From: Paenibacillus tarimensis
GTDB lineage: Bacteria > Bacillota > Bacilli > Paenibacillales > Paenibacillaceae
Direction: 5' to 3'
DNA length: 47,795 bases
Assembly (NCBI RefSeq): GCF_021532315.1
Contig: NZ_JAKGAO010000008.1
Location: 1 to 47,795, forward strand
Shown here piece by piece: positions 31,394 through 40,000 of this stretch. Under the pieces are notes generated by a model. That model was given only the letters and a program-made list of their open reading frames with translations. It did not search any database and had not been told where the DNA came from. Positions within the stretch are counted from its first letter, which is position 1. Every line of letters starts with the position of its first letter. The position numbers and the translations under genes were made by a program.

Positions 31394-32704
31394 ATGGTGA
31401 GTAGAGTTATTTTGTTAGCAGTAGTAAGTGTTGTTTTAATAACTTTGTTATCTGCTTGTGGTGGTTCAAACAGCAATTTGAATACCTCAAGCAACCAGCC
31501 GGCAGGTGAGACGGGCAGTAATGAAGGCGGGCAGGCGACTGGAGAGGGAAGCATCAAGGGTGAATTGGTCTTCCTGACAAACCGGACAGATATGGTCGGC
31601 AAGCAGTATACGGATTATGAGAAGCGCTTTGAGGAGCAGTATCCGGAGGTTGACCTTAAATTTGAAGCCATTCAGGATTACGAGAAAAATATGAAAATCC
31701 GTATTTCCTCCGGCAGTTTCCCGGATATTGTGTTAATTGGTCCGGGAATTGCGAACTCGGAGCTGCCTAAGTATTTTGCTCCTCTGGATGATATCGAGTT
31801 CTCCGGCGATATTTGGTTCGCAGAGTCGAAAGCATCGGAAGGCAAGATGTACGGCGTATCATCCGGCAACAGTACGGTAGGTATTGTGTACAACAAAAAA
31901 GCATTTGAGAAAGCCGGCATAAACGAGATTCCGAAGACCCGGGATGAGTTTATGGAAGCAGCTCAAAAGCTGAAGGACGCCGGCATCGTTCCGCTTGCTT
32001 CAAACTTTAAGGACAAGTGGCCGCTGGGCGCATGGGTATACGATGTGCCGACGATGATGAGCGCGGATCCGAATCATCAAAACGAGCGGGCTGAGACCGA
32101 TACGCCTTACACTATGGACAATGTTTATGGCCAATCATGGAGCTTGCTTCGTGAACTGAAGGAGAAGGGATATCTCGAGAAGGATATCAATTCCACGAAC
32201 TGGGAACAGTCCAAGAAGGCAGTGGCGCAGGGCGATTTCGCCATGTACCTGCTGGGCAACTGGGTCATTAACCAGATTATCGAGAATGGCGCTGCAGCAG
32301 AGGACATCGGCTTCTCCCCGTTCCCGGCAGATAACTCCGGTGAGCTGAAAGCGCCACTCAATCCGGATTGGTTCTATGCCGTGAATAAAGATGGGAATGT
32401 TGCGGCAGCCAAGGCATTTGTCAAATGGATGATTGAAGAATCGGGCTATGATGAATTTGCCGGGTTCATCCCGACTCTGAAGGATAAAGAAGCAAGTCTG
32501 GCCCAGCTGAAGGAATTCCAGGGCTACAATCCGCAGATGATCGAGGCGGGCCCTCCAAGCTCGGAAGCTACCGAAATCCAGAATAAGGCGCAGATTGACC
32601 AGGAAGCGGCTGTGCAGGAATTCGTACTTGCCAAGGATCCGCAGAAGGTTCTGGATAAGCTGAACGACCAGTGGACCAAAGCCAAGAAGTCACTCGGCTA
32701 TTAA
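31394..32704 (+). CDS. ABC transporter solute-binding lipoprotein (manno-oligosaccharide uptake)
   Basis: A 436-aa lipoprotein. Start ATG 31394 follows CAGGGGGCGAGA; the lipobox LLSAC places the lipidated Cys at C22, followed by a Ser/Gly/Asn-rich linker. The family 1 binding-protein fold is clear: LTNRTDMVGKQYTDYEKRFEEQYPEVDL, YGVSSGNSTVGIVYNKKAFEKAGI, MYLLGNWVINQIIENGAA. It is the transporter's receptor for manno-oligosaccharides (inferred from the locus) and a paralogue of the protein at 24728-26041. The AT-rich codons at the very 5' end contrast with the rest. A strong hairpin separates it from the permeases and would let it be made in excess. Confidence 0.93.
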   Translation: MVSRVILLAVVSVVLITLLSACGGSNSNLNTSSNQPAGETGSNEGGQATGEGSIKGELVFLTNRTDMVGKQYTDYEKRFEEQYPEVDLKFEAIQDYEKNMKIRISSGSFPDIVLIGPGIANSELPKYFAPLDDIEFSGDIWFAESKASEGKMYGVSSGNSTVGIVYNKKAFEKAGINEIPKTRDEFMEAAQKLKDAGIVPLASNFKDKWPLGAWVYDVPTMMSADPNHQNERAETDTPYTMDNVYGQSWSLLRELKEKGYLEKDINSTNWEQSKKAVAQGDFAMYLLGNWVINQIIENGAAAEDIGFSPFPADNSGELKAPLNPDWFYAVNKDGNVAAAKAFVKWMIEESGYDEFAGFIPTLKDKEASLAQLKEFQGYNPQMIEAGPPSSEATEIQNKAQIDQEAAVQEFVLAKDPQKVLDKLNDQWTKAKKSLGY

Positions 32705-32739
32705 ACAATCTGGTCTTGGTCCATAGCAGGCAGCCAGTC

Positions 32740-32772
32740 AAAGTGGATTATCCCGCTGCGGTAATCCACTTT
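32740..32772 (+). terminator. Intercistronic hairpin, partial terminator or mRNA stabiliser
   Basis: Perfect 11-bp stem AAAGTGGATTA (32740-32750)/TAATCCACTTT (32762-32772), no long T-tract. Such hairpins between binding-protein and permease genes often cause uneven expression. Confidence 0.7.
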
Positions 32773-32809
32773 GCGCTTTCATACACGGATTTGGAGAGGA
32801 GAGAAGCAT

Positions 32810-33694
32810 ATGTTCAGCAGACTTTCGTTTGGCGTACAGAGAAAAATCGTCATCATTGGCTTTATTATGATCCCGCTTGTCCTGCTGCTGACATTTGCCT
32901 ATTATCCGGCTCTTGAACTCATCAGACTGAGCTTTACGAGCTGGGATGGGCTGAGTCCCGACAAGCAGTGGGTTGGTTTTGAGAATTACCGGGAGGTTTT
33001 CCGCAACCCCGAGATCTTCGGCGTTTTCTGGCACAACCTGGCATACTTTGTTATTGGCATTATTCAGAACATACTGGCGATATACTTTGCGGTCATTCTA
33101 AACAGCAGACTGAAGGGCAAGCATTTCTTCCGGCTGCTGCTGTTCCTGCCCTACATACTTAACGGTGTGGCCGTTGCTTATCTGTTTGGCTATGTATTCG
33201 ATACGACGCAGGGATCGCTTAACCTGTTTCTTGGCTCGCTAGGCCTGCCATCCGACACCAGCTGGCTGGGCAGTGAGAGTTTTGTCAACTATACCCTTGC
33301 TTCGATTGGATTGTGGCGGTACATGGGCTTTAACATGGTCATCTATCTGGCAGCGCTGCAGTCCATACCGGCAGATATTTATGAGGCGGCATCCATTGAC
33401 GGGGCAAGCGGCTGGCAGAAGTTCCGCTTCATCACGCTGCCGAACATTTACCGGATTATTGAACTCAACCTGTTCCTGACGGTAACGGGAGCGCTGGAGG
33501 TCTTTGATATTCCATTTGTTCTGACTAATGGCGGTCCGGCTGGAGCGAGCGAAACCTTTGTGATGAAGATCATAGAGACGGCATTCCAGTTCAACAACTA
33601 CGGGCTGGCTTCGGCTATGAGTGTTGTGCTGCTCGTTATTGTAGTAGCTGTGCTATCCGTTCAGCGTTATTTTTTGAATAGGGGGGATCATTAA
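32810..33694 (+). CDS. ABC sugar permease 1 (MalF/UgpA-like)
   Basis: A 294-aa permease from ATG 32810, preceded by GGAGAGA. It has six membrane helices and the EAA loop DIYEAASIDGASGWQKFRFITLP (about residues 190-212), which contacts the ATPase. The signature order with a MalG-like partner immediately downstream is typical of the CUT1 class. The ATPase is not in this window; in Gram-positive bacteria a shared MsmX-type ATPase usually serves such transporters (known in B. subtilis, inferred here). It ends 2 nt before the next gene. Confidence 0.94.
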   Translation: MFSRLSFGVQRKIVIIGFIMIPLVLLLTFAYYPALELIRLSFTSWDGLSPDKQWVGFENYREVFRNPEIFGVFWHNLAYFVIGIIQNILAIYFAVILNSRLKGKHFFRLLLFLPYILNGVAVAYLFGYVFDTTQGSLNLFLGSLGLPSDTSWLGSESFVNYTLASIGLWRYMGFNMVIYLAALQSIPADIYEAASIDGASGWQKFRFITLPNIYRIIELNLFLTVTGALEVFDIPFVLTNGGPAGASETFVMKIIETAFQFNNYGLASAMSVVLLVIVVAVLSVQRYFLNRGDH

Positions 33695-33696
33695 AC

Positions 33697-34527
33697 ATGG
33701 GAAACGAGAACAAGATCTGGACGGGTTTAAAGTACCTGTCTCTGCTGCTTGCCGTGTTTGTCGTTCTGTTCCCTCCTTACGTTATTGTGGTCAACGCATT
33801 TAAGACAAAGGAAGAGTTCTTCAACAAAACCTCGATGCAGCTTCCCGATAGCTTTGTAAACTTCGGCAATTTTGTGGAGGCCTTCCGGCAGGCGGATATG
33901 GGGACGGCATTCGGCAACACATTAATTATAGTGGTCGTAACCCTGCTGCTCAATATTCTGCTGGGTTCAGCATTCTGTTATGCAGTCGGGCGGTTTCAAT
34001 TCAGGTTCAGGGGGCTGCTCGTCGGGCTCTTCCTGTTTGCGACGATCATTCCGCAGATTACAACCCAGGTTGTTAACTACAAGACCATTCTGTCGCTTGG
34101 TCTGACCAACAATCTGATGGGGCCTGTGCTGCTCTATATCGGTGCCGATATTCTACAGATTTATATTTACCTGCAGTTCATCCGCAATATTCCTTATGAG
34201 CTGGATGAGAGCGCGCTGCTGGAGGGAGCGTCCCTGTTTCGCATTTATGCCACTATTATCTTCCCGCTGCTGGCTCCGGCCACAGCTACGATTGTGATTT
34301 TGAAGACGATTAATATCTATAATGATATGTTTGTGCCATTCCTGTATCTTCCGAGAGCTGAGCATGTCGTGGTATCTACATCGCTTATGAGATTCTTCGG
34401 CACGAACAGCGGGGATTGGCAGATGGTGTCCTCAGCTATCCTGATCATTATGATACCTACTGCCGTTATGTACTTGTTTCTGCAGCGCTATATATTTGCA
34501 GGGGTAACGAACGGAGCAGTCAAATAA
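33697..34527 (+). CDS. ABC sugar permease 2 (MalG/UgpE-like)
   Basis: A 276-aa permease; ATG 33697 follows GGGGGGATC. Six helices and an EAA loop YELDESALLEGASLFRIYATIIFPLLAP (~167-195, quoted by landmarks DESALLEGAS and FPLLAP). The tail ends LQRYIFAGVTNGAVK, a standard CUT1 C-terminus; compare the remnant at 10011-10163. With permease 1 it forms the channel for manno-oligosaccharides. Confidence 0.94.
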   Translation: MGNENKIWTGLKYLSLLLAVFVVLFPPYVIVVNAFKTKEEFFNKTSMQLPDSFVNFGNFVEAFRQADMGTAFGNTLIIVVVTLLLNILLGSAFCYAVGRFQFRFRGLLVGLFLFATIIPQITTQVVNYKTILSLGLTNNLMGPVLLYIGADILQIYIYLQFIRNIPYELDESALLEGASLFRIYATIIFPLLAPATATIVILKTINIYNDMFVPFLYLPRAEHVVVSTSLMRFFGTNSGDWQMVSSAILIIMIPTAVMYLFLQRYIFAGVTNGAVK

Positions 34528-34542
34528 ACGGATTAGCCTGTG

Positions 34543-34578
34543 AAGGCGGAAGGCTTGCGTGCCCTCCGTCTTCGCCTT
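34543..34578 (+). terminator. Weak hairpin after permease 2
   Basis: AAGGCG (34543-34548)/CGCCTT (34573-34578) with inner imperfect pairing and TTTG tail; read-through into the regulator gene is likely. Confidence 0.4.
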
Positions 34579-34662
34579 TGCCGCTGTCTTCATCATAATC
34601 AGGTTGCAGAGCACTGCCGTTTCCGGCACACTTGGCAATAGAGGAAGAAGGAGGGCGCAAGC

Positions 34663-35406
34663 ATGAAGATCATGCTGGTGGATGACGAAGACGTTATCCG
34701 GCTCGGGTTGGGCAAGATCATCTCCAGAATGGATATGGGCGCAGAACTGATCGGATCATACGCGAATGGAGAAGAGGCATGGGAGCATCTGTCCCGGCTG
34801 CAGGAGCGGGAGCTTGACCTGCTCATTACAGATATCAAGATGCCGATGATGGATGGACTGACACTCATTGAGAAGGTCAGGGAACGCCAGCTGTCGGTTC
34901 ATATTGTGGTCTTAAGCGGGTTTGGGGAGTTTGAATACGCGCGCACAGCCCTTCGCCACGGCGTGCTTGATTATCTGTTAAAGCCCGTAGATAAGGAGCA
35001 GCTGTATGAACTGCTGATACGGGTGGGCAAGGAGCGTAATCAAGACTCCGGGTATAGGGAAGAGGATGGCGATCACTACGCTGTGGAGCAGGTTCGGGCT
35101 ATATTGGACAGAGAGTACGGGGTGCCTTTCGAACTGGAACGTCTCGCTGAACAGATCGGAATGAATGCCAGCTATTTAAGCAGACTGTTCAAGAACAAGA
35201 CAGCCATGACGATTACCGACTATTTAATTCATGTCCGGATCGATAAGGCGAAGTCGCTATTGCTTGACAACCCCAGCCTCAAAAATTACGAGATCGCCCA
35301 GTGCGTGGGCTACCATGATCCGGTTTATTTTAACAAGCTGTTCAAGAAGGTAGTCGGCATGACACCGCGGGATTATAAGGAGAGGAAATCAAGCAGGCTT
35401 CCATAA
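34663..35406 (+). CDS. YesN-type response regulator (receiver + AraC HTH)
   Basis: A 247-aa regulator; ATG 34663 follows AAGGAGGG. Receiver domain residues 1-115 with D7/D8, phosphoacceptor D57 in LLITDIKMPMMDG, the conserved Ser/Thr at VVLSGF and Lys in DYLLKPVDK. The AraC-type double HTH is at ~145-243 (LAEQIGMNASYLSRLFK, then EIAQCVGYHDPVYFNKLFKK...GMTPRDYK). It lacks the long central linker domain of most YesN proteins (~500 aa), so it is a compact form. The likely kinase partner is at 22824-24731, 10 kb away on the other side of the locus, rather than adjacent. It probably activates the transporter and mannanase operons. Confidence 0.92.
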   Translation: MKIMLVDDEDVIRLGLGKIISRMDMGAELIGSYANGEEAWEHLSRLQERELDLLITDIKMPMMDGLTLIEKVRERQLSVHIVVLSGFGEFEYARTALRHGVLDYLLKPVDKEQLYELLIRVGKERNQDSGYREEDGDHYAVEQVRAILDREYGVPFELERLAEQIGMNASYLSRLFKNKTAMTITDYLIHVRIDKAKSLLLDNPSLKNYEIAQCVGYHDPVYFNKLFKKVVGMTPRDYKERKSSRLP

Positions 35407-35407
35407 A

Positions 35408-35452
35408 GCAAGCAGGACACCGGACCCTTGAGGATCCGAGTGTCCTGCTTGC
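35408..35452. terminator. Strong bidirectional hairpin terminator
   Basis: Perfect 13-bp stem GCAAGCAGGACAC (35408-35420)/GTGTCCTGCTTGC (35440-35452) plus inner CGGA/TCCG, between convergent regulator and LytTR genes. No T-tract. Confidence 0.65.
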
Positions 35453-35477
35453 CGGCTGGAAGAGAGAATGGATGGAG

Positions 35478-35813
35478 TTATTGGCCAGAAGCGATTAGAC
35501 TGCGCAGCGTTTGCTGGTTTCGCTTAGAAACCGGGAGGCTCTTGGATTCAGGGCCTTTCTCACCGAAATAGAGACGATCGTTCTCAATGTCCGCAATTCT
35601 TCCGATATTCACATAACAGTCGCTGCCTACCTTGAAGAAGCTTGCATCATGAATCAGTTCCTGAATTTGCTCCCCGGTCATTCTTTTGCGAATATTATAA
35701 TTAGTCCCGTGGAAGCATACGAGTCCGGGCGCGCCCAGTCGGAAGAAGATAACATCCTTCTTGATATCCAAATCTTCATACCGGTTACGGACGTCCAGTG
35801 CTACACTCATCAT
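35478..35813 (-). CDS. Stand-alone LytTR DNA-binding domain protein
   Basis: A 111-aa protein; ATG 35813 follows AAGGGGGAC. It consists of little more than a LytTR domain, ending with the diagnostic FFKVGSDCYVNIGRIADIENDRLYFG and LPVSKRNQQTLRSLI stretch (the F.R....Y.VN...I motif and terminal SR(R)Y-like SKRN). There is no receiver domain, membrane segment or kinase next to it. Its promoter carries two cre-like sites (35839-35889), so it appears tied to carbon catabolite control and might regulate the neighbouring mannan locus. I recall similar small LytTR proteins in Paenibacillus, but their targets are unknown. Confidence 0.85.
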   Translation of the reverse strand: MMSVALDVRNRYEDLDIKKDVIFFRLGAPGLVCFHGTNYNIRKRMTGEQIQELIHDASFFKVGSDCYVNIGRIADIENDRLYFGEKGPESKSLPVSKRNQQTLRSLIASGQ

Positions 35814-35838
35814 TGGTGAGTCCCCCTTAAGAAATGAT

Positions 35839-35889
35839 TGATAGCGCTTTCATTATAGCATAGTTGATTTTGCAATGGAAGCGTTAACT
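35839..35889 (-). promoter_or_regulatory. Two cre-like boxes upstream of the LytTR gene
   Basis: TGATAGCGCTTTCA (35839-35852) matches the cre consensus fully; TGGAAGCGTTAACT (35876-35889) matches 12 of 14. The first lies 26 bp before the LytTR start codon. Confidence 0.7.
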
Positions 35890-35961
35890 TAGAGAAATAA
35901 ATGGTTATTATGGAGTGTCCTTGTCCTGGATTTATTGGCGGGGTGGAATCCGGTAAGCTTA

Positions 35962-35980
35962 TTCCTCTATAATAGAGGAA
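35962..35980 (+). promoter_or_regulatory. msrAB -10 element within a perfect palindrome
   Basis: TATAAT (35968-35973) is centred in TTCCTCTAT-A-ATAGAGGAA (35962-35980), a 9-bp dyad around a single base. A repressor site there would cover the -10. No good -35 is seen. Confidence 0.6.
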
Positions 35981-36004
35981 ATAATGTGAAGGAGGCGTGC
36001 CGTT

Positions 36005-37006
36005 ATGCAGCAGCATACGAATGAATCTCAGAGGACCGGTGAAGCATCCGCACAGGCAACCGAACTTGCCACCTTTGCGGGCGGCTGCTTCTGGTGCATG
36101 GTTTCCCCGTTCGAGGAAATGCCGGGGATTCTTAAGGTAGTATCGGGGTATACGGGAGGGCACAAGCCGAATCCCACTTACGAGGAAGTATGCTCGGAGA
36201 CAACAGGTCATGCGGAAGCAGTTCAGATCACATACAATCCCGATGTGTTTCCCTACCGTAAGCTTTTAGAGCTGTTCTGGCAGCAGATTGACCCGACTGA
36301 CGCAGGAGGGCAGTTTTTTGACAGGGGACATTCCTACCGGACGACGATTTTCTACCATACGGAGAAGCAGAGACAGGAGGCAGAAGCTTCCAAGGCAGAG
36401 CTCCAGGCGAGCGGAAGATTTGATGGCCCGATTGTTACGCCAATTGAACCGGCGTCGGAGTTTTACCCGGCTGAGGATTATCATCAGCAGTTCTACAAGA
36501 AGAATCCGAAGCGATACAACAGCTACCGCGAGGGTTCTGGCCGCGATGCTTTCATTGAACGGCACTGGCAGGTTCGCAAGGACCCTGAACAGCTGCGCCG
36601 GGAGCTGACGCCCATGCAGTACAAGGTAACCCAGGAGAATGGCACCGAGCCTCCGTTCCAGAATGAATTCTGGGATGCCAAGGGTGAAGGAATTTACGTC
36701 GATATCGTATCAGGCGAGCCGTTGTTCAGCTCACTTGACAAATATGACTCCGGCTGCGGCTGGCCGAGCTTCACCAAACCGCTCGTCAAGACGCATGTCG
36801 GAGAAAAGATGGATCTCAGCCATGGGATGGTGCGGGTAGAGGTCCGCAGTAAATATGGTGATTCCCATCTCGGACATGTATTCCCGGATGGACCCAAGGA
36901 GCAGGGCGGGCTGAGATATTGTATTAACTCGGCTGCACTGCGATTTATCCCGAAGGAAGATCTGGAGAAGGAAGGGTATCCGGAATACCTGTCTCTGTTC
37001 AAATAA
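36005..37006 (+). CDS. msrAB: Bifunctional methionine sulfoxide reductase MsrA-MsrB
   Basis: A 333-aa fusion; ATG 36005 follows AAGGAGG. MsrA part (~20-175) with catalytic C28 in GGCFWCM and the SGYTGG and GHAEAVQI motifs; MsrB part (~195-325) with [20 protein letters not shown] and catalytic C306 in RYCINSAAL. The two zinc CxxC pairs of many MsrB proteins are absent. It repairs methionine-S- and R-sulfoxides in the cytoplasm using thioredoxin. The fused A-B order is common in Firmicutes. The perfect dyad over the -10 suggests a specific regulator. A strong terminator follows. Confidence 0.96.
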   Translation: MQQHTNESQRTGEASAQATELATFAGGCFWCMVSPFEEMPGILKVVSGYTGGHKPNPTYEEVCSETTGHAEAVQITYNPDVFPYRKLLELFWQQIDPTDAGGQFFDRGHSYRTTIFYHTEKQRQEAEASKAELQASGRFDGPIVTPIEPASEFYPAEDYHQQFYKKNPKRYNSYREGSGRDAFIERHWQVRKDPEQLRRELTPMQYKVTQENGTEPPFQNEFWDAKGEGIYVDIVSGEPLFSSLDKYDSGCGWPSFTKPLVKTHVGEKMDLSHGMVRVEVRSKYGDSHLGHVFPDGPKEQGGLRYCINSAALRFIPKEDLEKEGYPEYLSLFK

Positions 37007-37014
37007 CAAGAATT

Positions 37015-37047
37015 AACCCCGGGCGTTCGCTGCCCGGGGTTTATTCT
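37015..37047. terminator. Bidirectional terminator between msrAB and the SLH gene
   Basis: AACCCCGGGC (37015-37024)/GCCCGGGGTT (37032-37041), a perfect 10-bp stem followed by TATTCTTTC on the plus strand and TTAATTCTTG on the minus strand. Confidence 0.9.
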
Positions 37048-37071
37048 TTCTTTAAGAGCTGCTGCTGGTGC

Positions 37072-40000
37072 TCATTGGGTTCCGTTCAATTTATCTGCCA
37101 GATTGAATACGGCCTGGGCCATCTCGGCTCTGGTTGACAAGCCCTCTGGAGCAAATTTGGCCGCAGACTGACCTTTCATAAGCCCTTGCTGAACCGCTTT
37201 ATTGACTCCGCTGCGTGCCCAGGCTGAGATGTTGCCTTGATCCTTGTAGACCTTGGCATGATCGGATGTGCTGCTTATCTCTCCGTTACGAAACTCATAG
37301 GCACGTACGAGGAGCTCAGCCATTTCCTGCCTGGTTACCGGGCGCCCTGGCTCAAATTTACCAGAGGAAGAGCCGGTTGCGATACCGTAGTGCTGCGCGG
37401 CTGTCAGGGCTTCCGTATACCAGGCGCTGTCACTCACATCCGTGAACGGATTGGAGAGCTCTGGTTTTGTAGGCAGCTTAAGCAGGCGGGCGAGCAGAGT
37501 GACCAGCTCTGCGCGTGTTACCAGACGATCCGGTGCAAACTGCGTATTCGAGATACCTTCAACAAGATGGTGAGCAGCCATAATCCGCACCGAATTGGAT
37601 GCCCAGTGATTTGCCGGAACGTCCTCGAAGAGTTGGTTCCATTCCAGTACGGCAATGGTTCCCGGCCTGGTTAGCTCGGAGGTCAGAAGGCCATTCTCCC
37701 TGCTGAGCGTACTATTTACGTATTCCCACTGCATGTTGGCTGAGTTGCGGTAATAGTAACCGGCTAAAGATGCTTGGACCGAAGCTTGTCTAATCGTGCT
37801 GGTGATTCTGATTGAATCCGGGAAGCTGTCGAGCTTTACCGGGTTCTGCTGGTCAGTCCAGTAAACATCAATTACATAGGCTTGACCGGCTTGCGCAAGC
37901 TCAACAGACGGGTTAGCAGCATGCAGTTGTTCCTCTGTAAGCTGCAGCTGTTCGACGTGAACGGTCATCAGCCCCTGGCCGGCTTTATTCCCGGCCTTAT
38001 CATAGAGGCTCTGGAACACTGAGGAAGGTATGGACAAGGTTAGATCCTCGGTGCTGACCTGCAGACGGCTATTCTGCAACAGCTGAGCTGCTTGGGCAGG
38101 CAGGGTTATCTGGCTGCCGGTCATTTCGACTGCAACTAATCCTGCTTTGCCGCTTGTCAGCTGTTCCTTAGTAATGGACGGGGTCAAGCTGTTCCCCGGA
38201 GCTGCCTGGCTGCCGCCTATTGTTCCGCTATTGCCGCCGGTGCCGGGCGTTCCGCCGCCTCCCCCGCCAGTGTAAGAAGGAACAGGCGTCTTGATGTCAA
38301 GCTGAGGACCATCCGTAGTCCAGGCTTCATAGCGGTTGCCGGCTTCTACTTTAAAGGTATAAGCCGTACCGGATGCAAGTCCGGTGATTTTGGCTGCGTA
38401 CACGCTTTGTGTCACAGAGGTTATCTGTGCTTCAACTGGCTTAAACAGTGCTTCCGCGCCAGTGCTCATTAGAATCTTATATTGGGACGCATTGTTTGCT
38501 GCAAACCAGCTCAGCTCCACTTCATTCTGCGTGACATCCGTCTTTAGCAGCGCACTTCCGGCAGGCCATGAAGGGGTAACCGAAGACAGTGTAACGAGCT
38601 GCTCTATAGCCATATGAAGCTGCTCTGCGGCTTGATCAAGCTGTTCCTGCCCAGTATCGGGATTGTCATATAAGGCTGTCGCCGAATCTAGGGCGGACAG
38701 GAGAATTGACCACGAATCCGATGTATACAGGGCAGCATCAAGTGTCAGGGCATCGGCAATCTGCTTCGCAAGCTCTGCCTTGTTCGCAGGCGGAAGCTGT
38801 ACTGTTACCGAGCTGGAGGCTGCGGCGGTACCATCCTTGGCGGTAACCGTAACAATAGCGGTTCCTGCCTGTCTGGCTACGATCGTGCCGTCTTTGACCA
38901 TCACAATGGCTTCATCTGAACTGGACCATATCAGATCAGTTTCCGTTGCCTCCGCAGGCAGAACGGTTATGCCGTAATTGTAGGTCTTCCCTACTTCCAG
39001 TGTCACATTTGGCATATCCAGCTGAATCTCCTGGACCGGAACATTTTTCCGGATGATTTTGACCCAGCTGATGATCGGATCACTGATGCTGGAAGCATCC
39101 CGCTTAATCTCGAGCTTGATCTGCCCATCCTGCGCAGCTGTCTCGAACAAATACTCTTCATTCGTATGAGAAGGAGGCGTGTAAGCCGTAAGCTTCGTAT
39201 CACCGTTCAGAATGACACTCTGCTTCCTTCCGGTATCGTTTACCGGACTCCGGAAGCCCGTCACAACCTCGTACGTGCCGGCAGGAGCTTCGAAAGTGTA
39301 CGTAAGACCCTTGCCTGTTCCGCCGTTATCTGACAAGACGCTTGTCCAGGGATCGGTGCCGCCGCTTGCCTGCGCGGCTCCATCCGCCGTATAGCCCCAC
39401 TGTTTTCCGGTTACGGGATCAGCGCCGAACGGCTGGTCTGTCTGAGAATTGCTGAGCCCGAATTTTTCACCCGGCGGCAGCCAATCCGTGTCCGTGCTTC
39501 CCGAATCCACATAATACAGCGGCTGGGAAAAGGCGAAGCGCTCGGTGAAATTGATCGGGTAAGTAAACCGGTCTTTGCTTCCGATCAGGTTCTTCATATC
39601 AAAATAGGTGCGTTCATTGTCCGGCATGGCCGCGACCCATGGCGAGAAGGTGTGGAAATGAATCTGATTGCCGGATTCATCGAATTCGGCAAACCGCATC
39701 CAGCCGTTTCCGCCGTGATACTGGCTCTGATAATCCACCAGAACCTCCAGTACATCGTGCCCAAATGCGTTCTTGCTGACCATGTAGCCTGCACCATGAT
39801 GATGCCCGGATACGGTCATGAAGATCTGGTCATTATTTTTTACAAAATCATTCCAGTTACGGGTGCCCCGCCAAGAATGCTGCACTTCAGTGCTTTGCTC
39901 GCCCTGGAATTCCAGAATTTCATGGCTAATGAGAATTGTCGGGATCGTCTTGTGCTCGCTTAAAACTTTCTGAATCCAGGCGCGGTCAGCGTTGTAATGG

